From Clostridia bacterium (GTDB taxonomy: Bacteria; Bacillota; Peptococcia; DRI-13; SM3-B62): 64,000 bases of DNA. Of this stretch, positions 21,295-29,497 are shown in pieces. A program made the translations under genes and the position numbers. The notes below the pieces were generated by a model, which saw nothing but the letters and a program-made list of their open reading frames with translations, did not search any database and had not been told where the DNA came from. The stretch spans positions 21,300 through 85,299 of the forward strand of contig JAHDSQ010000007.1 in NCBI GenBank assembly GCA_018432615.1, in the 5' to 3' direction. Position 1 is the first letter of the stretch. Each line of letters begins with the position of its first letter.

Positions 21295-21721
21295 TACTCA
21301 ATTCCAACAAATCACGAATATCTTTGTCTGAATCACAAAGCAAGACACGTAAGATATATGGAAAATGGGATTTGCGGTTGGGGGCATTTAAAAACAGTTG
21401 CGAGCGTTGAAGATAATCTGAAGCATATATCTTTAAGTCCTCAACTAATTCATTGATAGCATCCTCCAGAGACGAACCGCTTGAATATATCTCAAGGTTA
21501 TCTAAGGCAAGGGTGATTGAACCATCATTTTCTTCGATAATTTCAGGTTTTAAGCTGTAGTTTGCTAAAAGCATCTTCTGCTGGTCAACACGAAGAACCA
21601 AAACTTCTTCGGTTTTTTTTCGTTTAATAATAGTTGGTTTAAAAGAGTTAAAGACCTGATCATATAAGGATGAGAATTCTTTTCTCGCTTCGGTAAGGTT
21701 TAATTCCGATAACATTGTCAT
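21284..21721 (-). CDS. Antitoxin with Phd/YefM-like N terminus
   Basis: 145 residues, upstream partner of the HicA-like toxin. Residues 1-50 (LNLTEARKEFSSLYDQV, then IIKRKKTEEVLVLR) resemble the Phd/YefM DNA-binding fold; the C-terminal half (DGSITLALDNLEIYSSGSSLEDAINELVEDLKIYASDYL) recalls HicB-type antitoxins. GGAGGTG lies upstream of ATG 21721; ATG 21715 is also possible. A GTAC-based palindrome upstream is a likely operator. The exact family assignment is uncertain. Confidence 0.65.
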   Translation of the reverse strand: MTMLSELNLTEARKEFSSLYDQVFNSFKPTIIKRKKTEEVLVLRVDQQKMLLANYSLKPEIIEENDGSITLALDNLEIYSSGSSLEDAINELVEDLKIYASDYLQRSQLFLNAPNRKSHFPYILRVLLCDSDKDIRDLLELSNAS

Positions 21722-21763
21722 ATACCTCTACACCTCCACATCTCTTCGTATACTAACATGATA

Positions 21764-21778
21764 TGTACATAATGTACA
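21764..21778. promoter_or_regulatory. Palindromic operator candidate for the toxin-antitoxin pair
   Basis: TGTACAT-A-ATGTACA, 7-bp arms around one base, 43 bp upstream of the antitoxin ATG, with a further AGTACATA at 21784. Typical position for autorepression by the antitoxin. Confidence 0.45.
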
Positions 21779-22020
21779 GATAGTACATAAATAGTTTAGA
21801 CAGTATTTATGATTACTATTAGTTTTAGTTAAATGTATAGCACTTAATATCCTTAATAATGGGTGATCTTATTAAAGAACAAATCCACAAACAGGTAAAT
21901 CCATACAAATACATTGCAGGCGATGTAATGCTTGTTGCCCAAAATGTTTTCTGATATTATGGTAAGAGTATTGCAAGCTAAGCAAGCCTGTCTAAGGGGG
22001 TAACAAATCTGGATAAGGAC

Positions 22021-22401
22021 ATGATTAAACTCGTGGCAAACGACAGGTTTGCCGAATACATCGGTATTAAGATTCTTAAGGTCGATATAGGGTACGCCTT
22101 GACACAAATGGAAATCGAGGAAAAACACCTCAATGGGGTAAACATCGTCCAAGGCGGAGCTATTTTTTCGTTAGCGGACTACGCGTTCGCTGTGGCTTCA
22201 AACTCAACCGGAATTGTTACTTTAGGCGTCAATGCCAATATCACATATTTTAAATCTCCCCAAGCGGGTACACTTACGGCAGAAGCTAAGGAAGTATCTG
22301 CAGGCAGAAAAATCTGCAGTTATAACGTGGATGTTTTTGACGATAATAAGGATCTGATCGCCAGGTTCTGTGCTACCGGATACATAAAGAATAGTAACTA
22401 A
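22021..22401 (+). CDS. PaaI-family hotdog thioesterase
   Basis: About 126-residue acyl-CoA thioesterase-like hotdog protein. The motif LNGVNIVQGGAIFSLADYAFA (N/H-G-x-x-x-G-G: residues about 38-55) is the PaaI catalytic loop/helix; GVNANITYFKSPQAG and the C-terminal strands complete the domain. Substrate unknown. Start is unclear: AAGGGGG (21994-22000) is 20 bases from ATG 22021 but eight from an in-frame CTG at 22009, whereas AAGGAC directly abuts the ATG. Confidence 0.85.
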   Translation: MIKLVANDRFAEYIGIKILKVDIGYALTQMEIEEKHLNGVNIVQGGAIFSLADYAFAVASNSTGIVTLGVNANITYFKSPQAGTLTAEAKEVSAGRKICSYNVDVFDDNKDLIARFCATGYIKNSN

Positions 22402-22448
22402 AGGTTAGATAGAACAGCATACAAAGAAGAGAATGAGGATATGAACAC

Positions 22449-23390
22449 ATGAACGGATATATGACAGTTGTAGTAAATCAAATCATAATTTTTGCTTTTA
22501 TCATGGCAGTAGGATATATTGCGGCTTTGACAAAAGTAATCACGAAAGACAGCCTTAACACCTTGTCTAACCTCATCGTCAAAATTATTCTCCCGGCCTT
22601 AATTTTTAGCGTTGTGGCCGGAAGCGGTGTGGGGATAGAGGACTTCTTAATCAGCGGAAGATTTGCCGGTGGGGTAGTGTTAACCTACATTCTTCTTACC
22701 ATTGCAGGGGTTCTTGGGAGCAGGCTGTGTAAGCTTGAGGGAAAAATTTCCAACATATTTATCTCCTTAACAGTATTCGGAAATATGGGCTTTATGGGGA
22801 TACCTTTGATTCAGGCAGTATTTAAAGATCCTGTTGCACAGGTATGTATTTCCGTGTATACCATCATTGATATGGCTTTCTTATGGACCTTTGGGATATA
22901 TCTCTGCAGTAGGCATCAAAAGGAAGCAAACTTTTTGTATGCTGTAAAAAATATCATCAACCCAACTACGGTTGCTTTAGTTATCGCTTTTATCATTATG
23001 GCTTTTGATATTCCGGTGCCAAGATTGCTGATGGATACAATTACCGGCATAGGAGGTATCAGCAAGTATCTGACTCTGATGTATTTGGGTGGGGCTCTTG
23101 CTTTTGTCCCAATCATTAAGGTATTTAAAAAATCAAGCATTTTTATGCTGACGGCAGTTAAAATGCTGATAATGCCCTTGGTTATATACATCATATTCGG
23201 TTCGTTTTTGTCGGAGATCCCTCGCACAATTTTGACCTTGATCGTTGCACTTCCGCCTATGACCACAATTGTCATGGTAGCAAAAGCTTACGGCTCAGAC
23301 GATGAATTTGCGACAGAAGTAATTTTCGTTACAACTCTCTTCAGTCTGCTTACGATTCCTATCGTCAGCGCCGTGATCAGTGTGCTGTAA
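22449..23390 (+). CDS. AEC-family transporter (auxin efflux carrier-like permease)
   Basis: 313-residue membrane protein of the AEC/malate permease family with about ten hydrophobic segments arranged as two repeats of five; GFMGIPLIQAVF in the first half and LPPMTTIVMVAKAYGSD in the second are the family's crossover motifs. Members export or import organic anions; substrate cannot be assigned. GAGG lies 11 bases upstream of the ATG. Follows the PaaI gene by 47 bp and may be co-transcribed. Confidence 0.88.
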   Translation: MNGYMTVVVNQIIIFAFIMAVGYIAALTKVITKDSLNTLSNLIVKIILPALIFSVVAGSGVGIEDFLISGRFAGGVVLTYILLTIAGVLGSRLCKLEGKISNIFISLTVFGNMGFMGIPLIQAVFKDPVAQVCISVYTIIDMAFLWTFGIYLCSRHQKEANFLYAVKNIINPTTVALVIAFIIMAFDIPVPRLLMDTITGIGGISKYLTLMYLGGALAFVPIIKVFKKSSIFMLTAVKMLIMPLVIYIIFGSFLSEIPRTILTLIVALPPMTTIVMVAKAYGSDDEFATEVIFVTTLFSLLTIPIVSAVISVL

Positions 23391-23428
23391 TATAAAGTAA
23401 AAGTGTGCAGTAGTGAAAAAGACAGATA

Positions 23429-23479
23429 AAAAGACCCGTGTGCCTGCATGTTCACAGAGCATCCACGGGTCTTTTTTTT
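23429..23479. terminator. Bidirectional terminator between the AEC gene and fprA
   Basis: AAAAGACCCGTG (23429-23440) and CACGGGTCTTTTTTTT (23464-23479) form a GC-rich stem flanked by A- and T-runs, so it works for the plus-strand AEC gene and the minus-strand fprA gene that converge here. Confidence 0.85.
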
Positions 23480-23497
23480 GACTCAAATATTATTGAT

Positions 23498-24661
23498 CTA
23501 CTCAAGCACTTCTTGAATCTTTTTCACAACCTCGGTTAACTGCTCCTGGCTCGGAATGTATTGCAGTCTCACTTGTTCCATTAATTCAAAGCCTGCCCCT
23601 TTGAGGACTTCCTCTACCTGACCAACGCTTTGTCCTCCCCAACCATAAGAGCCGAAGGCCAAACCAATCCTGTTCTTTGGCGCCAGCCCTTTCATGTAGG
23701 TCAGAAAAGCGGAGACTTTAGGCAGCATATTGTTATTTAGAGTAGAGGAACCCACACAGACATATTTTGCCGTGAGTACCTCGGGCATCACATCGGAAAT
23801 GTCGCTGACCTGCAGATTCATAATCCTTGTGCTGACGCCCTTGGCCTCAAAGGCACTCCCAATCGTCCGGGCGATTTTTTCTGTGGAACCCCACATGGTA
23901 TCATAGACTACTACAACCTTATTCTCTGTTTCATTGGCGGACCATTTAACATATTCCTGAAGGATAGCCGGGATGTTTGAACGCCAAATAATTCCATGGC
24001 TGGGTGCAATTATTTCAATATCCAAGGTGGAGACGGTTTCTAAGGCTTTTTGCACTTGACTGCCATAAGGGAAAACGATATTAGCGTAGTATTTGCCTGC
24101 TTCCTCCAGCAGAACACCCAGAGAGATCTGGTCATCAAAACGCTCCGGTGAAGCGATGTGCTGGCCAAAGGCATCGTTGGAAAAGAGGATTTTTTCTTCT
24201 GCTAGATATGTGACCATATTATCCGGCCAATGGACCATAGGGGTTTGCACGAAAGACAAACTCCGGCTGCCTAAGTTTAGCGTATCCCCGGATTTGACCA
24301 CGGTGTAATCCCAATCTCCTTGATAGTGAGCTTTTAGGCCTTTTTCTCCGTTGGGAGAAGTGATGATTTTTGCCTGGGGGGCTACTTCCATAATTCGTGG
24401 GAGGGAACCGGAATGGTCCATTTCCACATGGTTAGATACTACATAATCAATGCGGGAAGGGTCGATTACATCCGCTATGCGTGACAGCATCTCGTCATAT
24501 AAATAATGTTTAACCGTATCTACTAAGGTAATCTTATCATCAATGATCAGATAAGCATTATAGGTCGTACCTCTGGGAGTTAAGTAACCGTGAAAACTGC
24601 GAATATCCCAGTCGATGCCGCCGACCCAGTAAATGTTTTCCTTTAGCTTAACTGCCTTCAT
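23498..24661 (-). CDS. fprA: FprA-type flavodiiron protein (O2/NO reductase)
   Basis: 387-residue A-type flavoprotein. N-terminal metallo-beta-lactamase-like diiron domain with the H-x-E-x-D-H ligands in NHVEMDHSG (about residues 78-83), later His ligands in VHWPDNM and PSHGIIW, then a flavodoxin domain from about 255 (VVVYDTMWGSTEKIA, FMN phosphate loop). Reduces O2 to water or NO to N2O in anaerobes. The gene directly upstream in the same operon encodes its likely electron donor (16-bp gap). Confidence 0.95.
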   Translation of the reverse strand: MKAVKLKENIYWVGGIDWDIRSFHGYLTPRGTTYNAYLIIDDKITLVDTVKHYLYDEMLSRIADVIDPSRIDYVVSNHVEMDHSGSLPRIMEVAPQAKIITSPNGEKGLKAHYQGDWDYTVVKSGDTLNLGSRSLSFVQTPMVHWPDNMVTYLAEEKILFSNDAFGQHIASPERFDDQISLGVLLEEAGKYYANIVFPYGSQVQKALETVSTLDIEIIAPSHGIIWRSNIPAILQEYVKWSANETENKVVVVYDTMWGSTEKIARTIGSAFEAKGVSTRIMNLQVSDISDVMPEVLTAKYVCVGSSTLNNNMLPKVSAFLTYMKGLAPKNRIGLAFGSYGWGGQSVGQVEEVLKGAGFELMEQVRLQYIPSQEQLTEVVKKIQEVLE

Positions 24662-24677
24662 CCAATCACCCCGATTT

Positions 24678-25379
24678 CTATTCCTCTACCTCGAACATGT
24701 CTTTGCCTACTCCGCAAACAGGACATACCCAATCCTCCGGGATATCTTCAAAAGCAGTACCCGGGGCTACACCGGAATCGGGATCGCCTTGGGCCGGATC
24801 ATAAACATAACCACAGGCTGTGCAAACATACTTTTTCATATTACTCAGCTCCTTTTTCTCTTTTTCTTCAGTTTTATTCTTCGGCGCGGGTGGAGGCGCC
24901 GAGCCCCTCTTTAACTGGTGGTAATAAGCGTAAGTCATAGGTTCATCTTGTCCTAAAACTTCCGCTTCAATCACTTTACCGATAAAAATAGTATGTGTCT
25001 CTACCTCTAGAATATCGACTACTTCTGCCTCTAAATACCCCAAGGTGTTTTCCAACAGCACGGGAGCACCGGTAACCCCTTTCTTGTATGAAACGGATTG
25101 GTACTTATCCATATCCCTTCCTGATTTAAAACCAAAATGACCGATAAAACTTAAGGGTACGGTGTTAGGCAAGACAGATACGGAAAAAACCTTACTGGCT
25201 TTAATAAATTCATTTGTTAAATTACCTTTATTAATACTTATGGCTACCGTAGCCGGGTCAGATGAAATTTGGAAAAAGGTATTGGCAATCTGCCCATTGT
25301 ATTTTCCGTCTTTAGTTGAACCGATTACATATAATCCATAACTAATCTTGCGAAATATTTTTGTATCTATGCCCCTCAT
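24678..25379 (-). CDS. hrb: Flavin reductase-rubredoxin fusion (high-molecular-weight rubredoxin)
   Basis: About 233 residues. N-terminal flavin-reductase (FMN-binding split-barrel) domain starting [14 protein letters not shown]; a linker rich in Lys/Glu; then a complete C-terminal rubredoxin with two CXXC(G) metal sites, [14 protein letters not shown] and [11 protein letters not shown]. This is the architecture of Moorella thermoacetica Hrb, which passes electrons from NADH to FprA. Start: AAGGAG (25380-25385) abuts ATG 25379; the longer ATG at 25394 lies upstream of the SD. An in-frame ATA at 25370 sits nine bases from it. Confidence 0.93.
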   Translation of the reverse strand: MRGIDTKIFRKISYGLYVIGSTKDGKYNGQIANTFFQISSDPATVAISINKGNLTNEFIKASKVFSVSVLPNTVPLSFIGHFGFKSGRDMDKYQSVSYKKGVTGAPVLLENTLGYLEAEVVDILEVETHTIFIGKVIEAEVLGQDEPMTYAYYHQLKRGSAPPPAPKNKTEEKEKKELSNMKKYVCTACGYVYDPAQGDPDSGVAPGTAFEDIPEDWVCPVCGVGKDMFEVEE

Positions 25380-25587
25380 CTCCTTTTTCTTCATTATAAC
25401 CGGAATAATCCGACTTCAGCAAGTACAAACATGCAAACATGGGGTCAGGCTTGAATTATTCCCTTATTATGAATGCTATATCCCCGTCCCAAAGGGATTG
25501 CAAAATGGTGCCGTGAGGGAGTATTATTGGAGATAGGGGACATGAATGATTGTTGACATTAAAGATCGTTGAAGAGGTGTTGATATT

Positions 25588-26670
25588 TTGGAAAATAAAT
25601 TGCTGAATTTAGGTTTTACCGAAAGATACGTTAAAGAAGCAGCTTGCCATGAAGGTCTGTTTTTAGGAAGAGTGGTTTCCCAATACAAAGATTTGTACAA
25701 GGTTATCACCGAGAATCATGAAGTGCTGGCAGAAATATCAGGGAAGTTCCGCTATTCGTCCGAAAAGTTGTCGGATTATCCCGCAGTGGGCGATTTTGTT
25801 ATGGTCGACAGGGAGGACGATTCCTCAGGGAACGCAATCATACATCATGTCTTAACAAGAAACAGTATATTTGCCCGGAAGGCTGCAGGAACAAGCAACG
25901 ACATTCAAGTGGTAGCAGCCAATATTGATACCGTTTTCATTTGCATGTCTCTTAATAATGATTTCAATCTGCGCAGGCTTGAGCGTTATTTATCAATTGC
26001 CTGGGATAGCGGAGCCGTGCCGGTGATTGTACTGACAAAAGCGGATTTGTGCGATGATGTCTCCGGGAAGCTTTTTGAAATCAAACACGCAGCAATAGGT
26101 GTTGATCTTGTTGTCACCTCTAGCATGACCCAGGACGGATACAAAACAATACTTGGATATATTAAGGCAGGACGCACGGTGGCTTTTATCGGTTCCTCCG
26201 GGGTCGGGAAGTCGACTTTGATCAATCGTCTTCTGGGAGAGGATGTTATTGAAACCAGAGAAACGAGAAGAGATGACAAAGGGAGACATACCACCACAAG
26301 ACGGGAATTGATCGTAATACCTTCAGGCGGCGCAGTCATAGACACTCCGGGAATGCGTGAGCTGGGGGTTGAAAGCGTGGATTTGGTAAAAACTTTTGCA
26401 GAAATCGATGAGATTGCCAGAGAATGCAGGTTTAATGATTGTCAGCATGAAAACGAACCGGGTTGTGCCGTGAAAAAAGCTATTGAAGAAGGTCTGATTA
26501 CCGAAGAAAGGCTCATCAGTTACAAAAAGCTGAAGAAAGAAGCCAAGTATGAAAGGTTAAACTCCAAGCAAATCGAAAAGGAAAAGATAAACGAAATGTT
26601 TTCCGGTTTTGGTGGAATGAAAAACGCGCGGGAATATATAAAAACAAAGAGTAAAAACAAAAATAGGTAA
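25588..26670 (+). CDS. rsgA: Ribosome small-subunit-dependent GTPase A
   Basis: 360-residue circularly permuted GTPase that checks 30S subunit maturation. N-terminal OB fold (VGDFVMVDRED), then G4 (LTKADL) ahead of G1 (GSSGVGKST, about residue 202) and G3 (DTPGMREL), and a C-terminal zinc finger CRFNDCQHENEPGC (about 280-293). TTG start with GAAGAGGTG eight bases upstream. Belongs to the longer YloQ/RsgA subgroup (about 350 residues). Upstream 25395-25587 holds no gene; a GGGGTCAGGCTTG-type string there is unexplained. Confidence 0.95.
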   Translation: MENKLLNLGFTERYVKEAACHEGLFLGRVVSQYKDLYKVITENHEVLAEISGKFRYSSEKLSDYPAVGDFVMVDREDDSSGNAIIHHVLTRNSIFARKAAGTSNDIQVVAANIDTVFICMSLNNDFNLRRLERYLSIAWDSGAVPVIVLTKADLCDDVSGKLFEIKHAAIGVDLVVTSSMTQDGYKTILGYIKAGRTVAFIGSSGVGKSTLINRLLGEDVIETRETRRDDKGRHTTTRRELIVIPSGGAVIDTPGMRELGVESVDLVKTFAEIDEIARECRFNDCQHENEPGCAVKKAIEEGLITEERLISYKKLKKEAKYERLNSKQIEKEKINEMFSGFGGMKNAREYIKTKSKNKNR

Positions 26671-26729
26671 TAGCCCCCTTGAGGGGCTCAGGCAGCAAGG
26701 TATGTTGATTAATCAGGGGGAATGTATTC

Positions 26730-27980
26730 ATGGGTAAAGCAAAGTTCTTAAAAACACTGACAGTGGGGATATGCTTAACAGCATTATTGACTGGCACGGC
26801 TTTAGCTAATGGCGGGGAAGAGCAAGATATTAAAATACAAATAAACGGGTCTTGGCTGCAGTGTGATACTGCGCCGTTCATTGAAAATAGTCGCACATTA
26901 TTACCCTTGCGGGCAGTTATGGAGGGTTTAGGAGCCAAAGTTGAATGGTATTCGGAAAGAGAAACCGTTAAAGTTTATGCTGATGATGTGAACATTGAAT
27001 TAATTATCGGCGAAGAAAAGGCAAAAGTTGTAAGAAGTATCGAGGGAACAGAAAAAGAAGAAGAGTTGAACTTAGAAGTTGCGGCAAGGATTGTAGGGGG
27101 TCGGACTTTTATTCCGGGGTGTTTTGTCAGTGAGGCCCTTTCTGCTGAAGTGCAGTGGGATGCTTCATTAAGGGCAATGATTATTGAAACCGGAAATATG
27201 AGTGACATTTCTGAAATAGAAAAAGTGATTGCGGAATTTGGAGAAAAAATAAAACTGGTTTCTTTGTTTACTCCCCAGGACGTCTTGAATGAATGTTTGC
27301 AAGAAACGTACGGCGAGTTGGTATCACCCGTGCTTCTTGAAAAGTGGCAGAGGGATAAGACAAACATCCCGGGAAGATTAACTTCCAGTCCTTGGCCGGA
27401 GCGAATAGAGATTCTGACCATTGAAAAGATTTCGGTAGGCGAGTATGTGGTCAAAGGAGAGATTATAGAGGTAACCAGTACGGAACAAAAGAGGGGAGGA
27501 GTTGCCGGCAGGCGACCAATCACTTTTTTTGTAAAAAAAGAAAACAATCACTGGTGTATTAACGATGCTGACCTTGGTGTTTATGAAGAGGTCAAATCGG
27601 TTGTTTATCAAAACACGCAATACGGTTTCAATTTTTACTTGCCGGAGAGTTGGGAAGGTTATAAAGTTATCGACGGTGACAAATGGGAGGGCGCTAAGGA
27701 AACAGGTCCCATTATCTATATTCGGCATCCTCTCTGGACAACAGAAAACCAGCGGCAGGATATACCCGTAATGATATTTACTGCCATTCAATGGAGTTCG
27801 CTTCAACAGGGAGAGTTTAATGTGGGCGCAGCACCTATACCGCCGAAGGAACTTGACCGTAATGATAAATATGTTTTTGCCCTTCCGGCCCGTTATAACT
27901 ACGCATTTCCAACAGGGTATGAAGAGGTTGAAGAGATTTTAGAAGGTGGGCCGTTGCAGGCAAATGATGATTCGTTCTGA
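26730..27980 (+). CDS. Secreted stalk-domain protein (copper amine oxidase N-like)
   Basis: 416 residues. Signal peptide (KFLKTLTVGICLTALLTG, cleavage likely after TALA at about 26), then one copper-amine-oxidase-N/stalk domain: IENSRTLLPLRAVMEGLGAKVEW and a second part with GGRTFIPGCFVSEALSAEVQW. The remaining 250 residues are extracellular with no domain I recognise. Such domains are common surface modules in Clostridia and imply no oxidase activity. AGGGGGAATG precedes the ATG. A broken, internally deleted relative of this gene lies at 29270-29409. Confidence 0.85.
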   Translation: MGKAKFLKTLTVGICLTALLTGTALANGGEEQDIKIQINGSWLQCDTAPFIENSRTLLPLRAVMEGLGAKVEWYSERETVKVYADDVNIELIIGEEKAKVVRSIEGTEKEEELNLEVAARIVGGRTFIPGCFVSEALSAEVQWDASLRAMIIETGNMSDISEIEKVIAEFGEKIKLVSLFTPQDVLNECLQETYGELVSPVLLEKWQRDKTNIPGRLTSSPWPERIEILTIEKISVGEYVVKGEIIEVTSTEQKRGGVAGRRPITFFVKKENNHWCINDADLGVYEEVKSVVYQNTQYGFNFYLPESWEGYKVIDGDKWEGAKETGPIIYIRHPLWTTENQRQDIPVMIFTAIQWSSLQQGEFNVGAAPIPPKELDRNDKYVFALPARYNYAFPTGYEEVEEILEGGPLQANDDSF

Positions 27981-28006
27981 CAATTGTAATTAGGAGCTTG
28001 CAAAAA

Positions 28007-28037
28007 GAGAGTCCAATATGTTTTGTATTGGGCTCTC
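28007..28037 (+). terminator. Hairpin after the stalk-domain gene
   Basis: GAGAGTCCAATA (28007-28018) pairs with TATTGGGCTCTC (28026-28037) with one G-U pair and a seven-base loop; a short TTTTAT follows after GGAGG. The rest of 28038-28233 is AT-rich without recognisable structure. Confidence 0.5.
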
Positions 28038-28233
28038 GGAGGTTTTATAAAAAGAAACCGGGAAGAGAAGGAATATGCAAGTTTATGTAGAATTCAGATT
28101 ATATAAAATTATAAATAAAAAACATTAAGATATTGAAAATAAAAACGGGATATGGTAAAACCTAACTTAGTATTTCATTTTTTTTTAAGTGATATAAGAA
28201 AGCTTTCTCAAAAATAACAACGAAAGGGATGAT

Positions 28234-29169
28234 ATGTATTTGAATGCAAGGGAAATTTATTTAAAAACCATTAAGTTTGCCTGGATGAAACTGTTGCTCG
28301 GCATCATAACTATTTTTATTTCAGTAATACTTCTTGCCGTGTTTTTAGGGTTAGGTCTTTTATTCGGAGAGGGTATTGCCTTATTCACGTTAATTATGTG
28401 GTTGGTGGCTACCGGAGTTGTTCGATTAATCATTATGCACTATTTTGGTTATTTAGTAAAAGCAGGTCATATTGCTGTGATTACTACAGCTATTGCTACA
28501 GGGCAAGTGCCTGAAAATCAATTTGAAGTGGGCAAAGAGATGGTAAAGGAACGGTTTGTCACTTCCAATGTTTATTTTGCTGTTGATAAAATGGTTGCCG
28601 GGGCGGTGAAGCAGCTCCAAAACGTTCTGGATAAGGCCGGAGACTTTTTAGGAGCAGTCCCGGGTATCAATGTTATTATGAGCATAGGGAAGCTATTCCT
28701 TTCCGTTTCCTTAGGCTACATAGACGAATGCTGCTTGGGGTATACCTTTTATAAAAAGGAACAGAATGTTTTTCAAAGTGCTGCTGATGGCGTGGTAATA
28801 TATGCTCAAAATTGGAAGCAAATCATGAAAGACGCTGCTGTTACCACGGCTGTAGTTATTGCGTTGCTTATCGGAATAACCCTGGCGGTGTTCTTGATGT
28901 TTGGCGCGGCCTTTAAAATTATTGGATGGAATGGATATGTCGCTTTTATTTTGTCGGTCTTTGTAACACTTGTTGTAAAGTCCGCCTTTATCGATAGCTG
29001 GGTAATGGTAAAGATGATGTGCTTGTACATGGGGATTGCACCTAATACTGAAATCACCTTTGATCTTTACCAAAAACTATGTGGTTTATCATCCAAATTT
29101 AAGAAGCTCTTTGAAAGAGGAAAGTCCGAAATACCTGAAATAAGAGGAGAAGGAGTGCCGATGCTTTAA
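28234..29169 (+). CDS. Polytopic membrane protein, remotely SLC44/choline-transporter-like
   Basis: 311 residues with about six hydrophobic segments: two long ones near 20-70, one near 75-90, one near 150, two near 210-260. The stretch YIDECCLGYTFYKKEQNVFQSAADGVVIYAQNWK resembles the region of eukaryotic choline-transporter-like (SLC44) proteins in which D-E-A-I-L and AQNW recur; this is a remembered resemblance, not a search result. No signal peptide beyond the first helix. AAAGGGATGAT before the ATG. Monocistronic, ending at a strong terminator. Function unknown. Confidence 0.6.
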   Translation: MYLNAREIYLKTIKFAWMKLLLGIITIFISVILLAVFLGLGLLFGEGIALFTLIMWLVATGVVRLIIMHYFGYLVKAGHIAVITTAIATGQVPENQFEVGKEMVKERFVTSNVYFAVDKMVAGAVKQLQNVLDKAGDFLGAVPGINVIMSIGKLFLSVSLGYIDECCLGYTFYKKEQNVFQSAADGVVIYAQNWKQIMKDAAVTTAVVIALLIGITLAVFLMFGAAFKIIGWNGYVAFILSVFVTLVVKSAFIDSWVMVKMMCLYMGIAPNTEITFDLYQKLCGLSSKFKKLFERGKSEIPEIRGEGVPML

Positions 29170-29197
29170 AACAACATGTGAAAACAATATAGGATCT

Positions 29198-29242
29198 GGC
29201 TTGAAATATTCCATTGTTTTTGAATATTTCAAGCCTTTTTTT
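29198..29242 (+). terminator. Intrinsic terminator after the 28234 membrane gene
   Basis: Perfect 14-bp stem GGCTTGAAATATTC (29198-29211) / GAATATTTCAAGCC (29222-29235), ten-base loop, then seven T. Confidence 0.88.
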
Positions 29243-29276
29243 ATTCCACTTCAATCAATTCGTATTTACTGGTGCC
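29241..29276 (-). pseudogene. Remnant of a DUF362 gene 3' end
   Basis: Read on the minus strand, 29276-29241 encodes GTSKYELIEVE followed by TAA, almost identical to the C terminus GTKEYELIEVE of the intact DUF362 protein encoded 1.1 kb away at 30324-31433. Nothing else of that gene is present. It abuts the stalk-gene remnant, with GGTGCC shared by both readings. Confidence 0.65.
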
Positions 29277-29409
29277 TTACGGGCAGTTATGGAAGGTTTA
29301 GGGGCCAAAGTTGAATGGCATTCGGACCGGCCCGTTATTACTATGCATTTCCAACAGGGTATGAAGAGGTTGAAGAGATTTTAGAAAGTGAGCCGCTGCA
29401 GGCACAATA
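29270..29409 (+). pseudogene. Internally deleted remnant of a stalk-domain gene
   Basis: 29270-29325 matches the stalk motif of the 26730 gene (LVPLRAVMEGLGAKVEWHS, one base deleted) and 29326-29409 matches its last 27 codons (PARYYYAFPTGYEEVEEILE, then a stop). About 930 bp between the two parts of the parent are missing and the join is out of frame. The joint sits at a short CGG/CCGG match. No start codon or ribosome site. Confidence 0.75.
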
Positions 29410-29423
29410 AGCTGCAAAACAGA

Positions 29424-29452
29424 TTGACATATTTAGATATGAATAGTATCCT
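29424..29452 (+). promoter_or_regulatory. Promoter of the ArsR-DUF2703 gene
   Basis: Consensus TTGACA (29424-29429), 17-bp spacer, TATCCT (29447-29452). Downstream, dyad-like ATCGAT and ATAGATAT strings lie between the promoter and the ATG and could hold an operator. Confidence 0.55.
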
Positions 29453-29497
29453 AGAATTGATACATCGATAACTATAGATATGGGGTGACGTGATAGT

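Noticed and set aside
25430..25560. REP- or MITE-like element (GGGGTCAGGCTTG and ATAGGGGACATG strings)
   Set aside because: The strings recall ends of REP-associated elements, but I could not make a convincing inverted repeat or find a second copy in the window.
26730..27980. Copper amine oxidase activity for the stalk-domain proteins
   Set aside because: Only the N-terminal stalk domain is shared; no catalytic TPQ domain or copper ligands are present.
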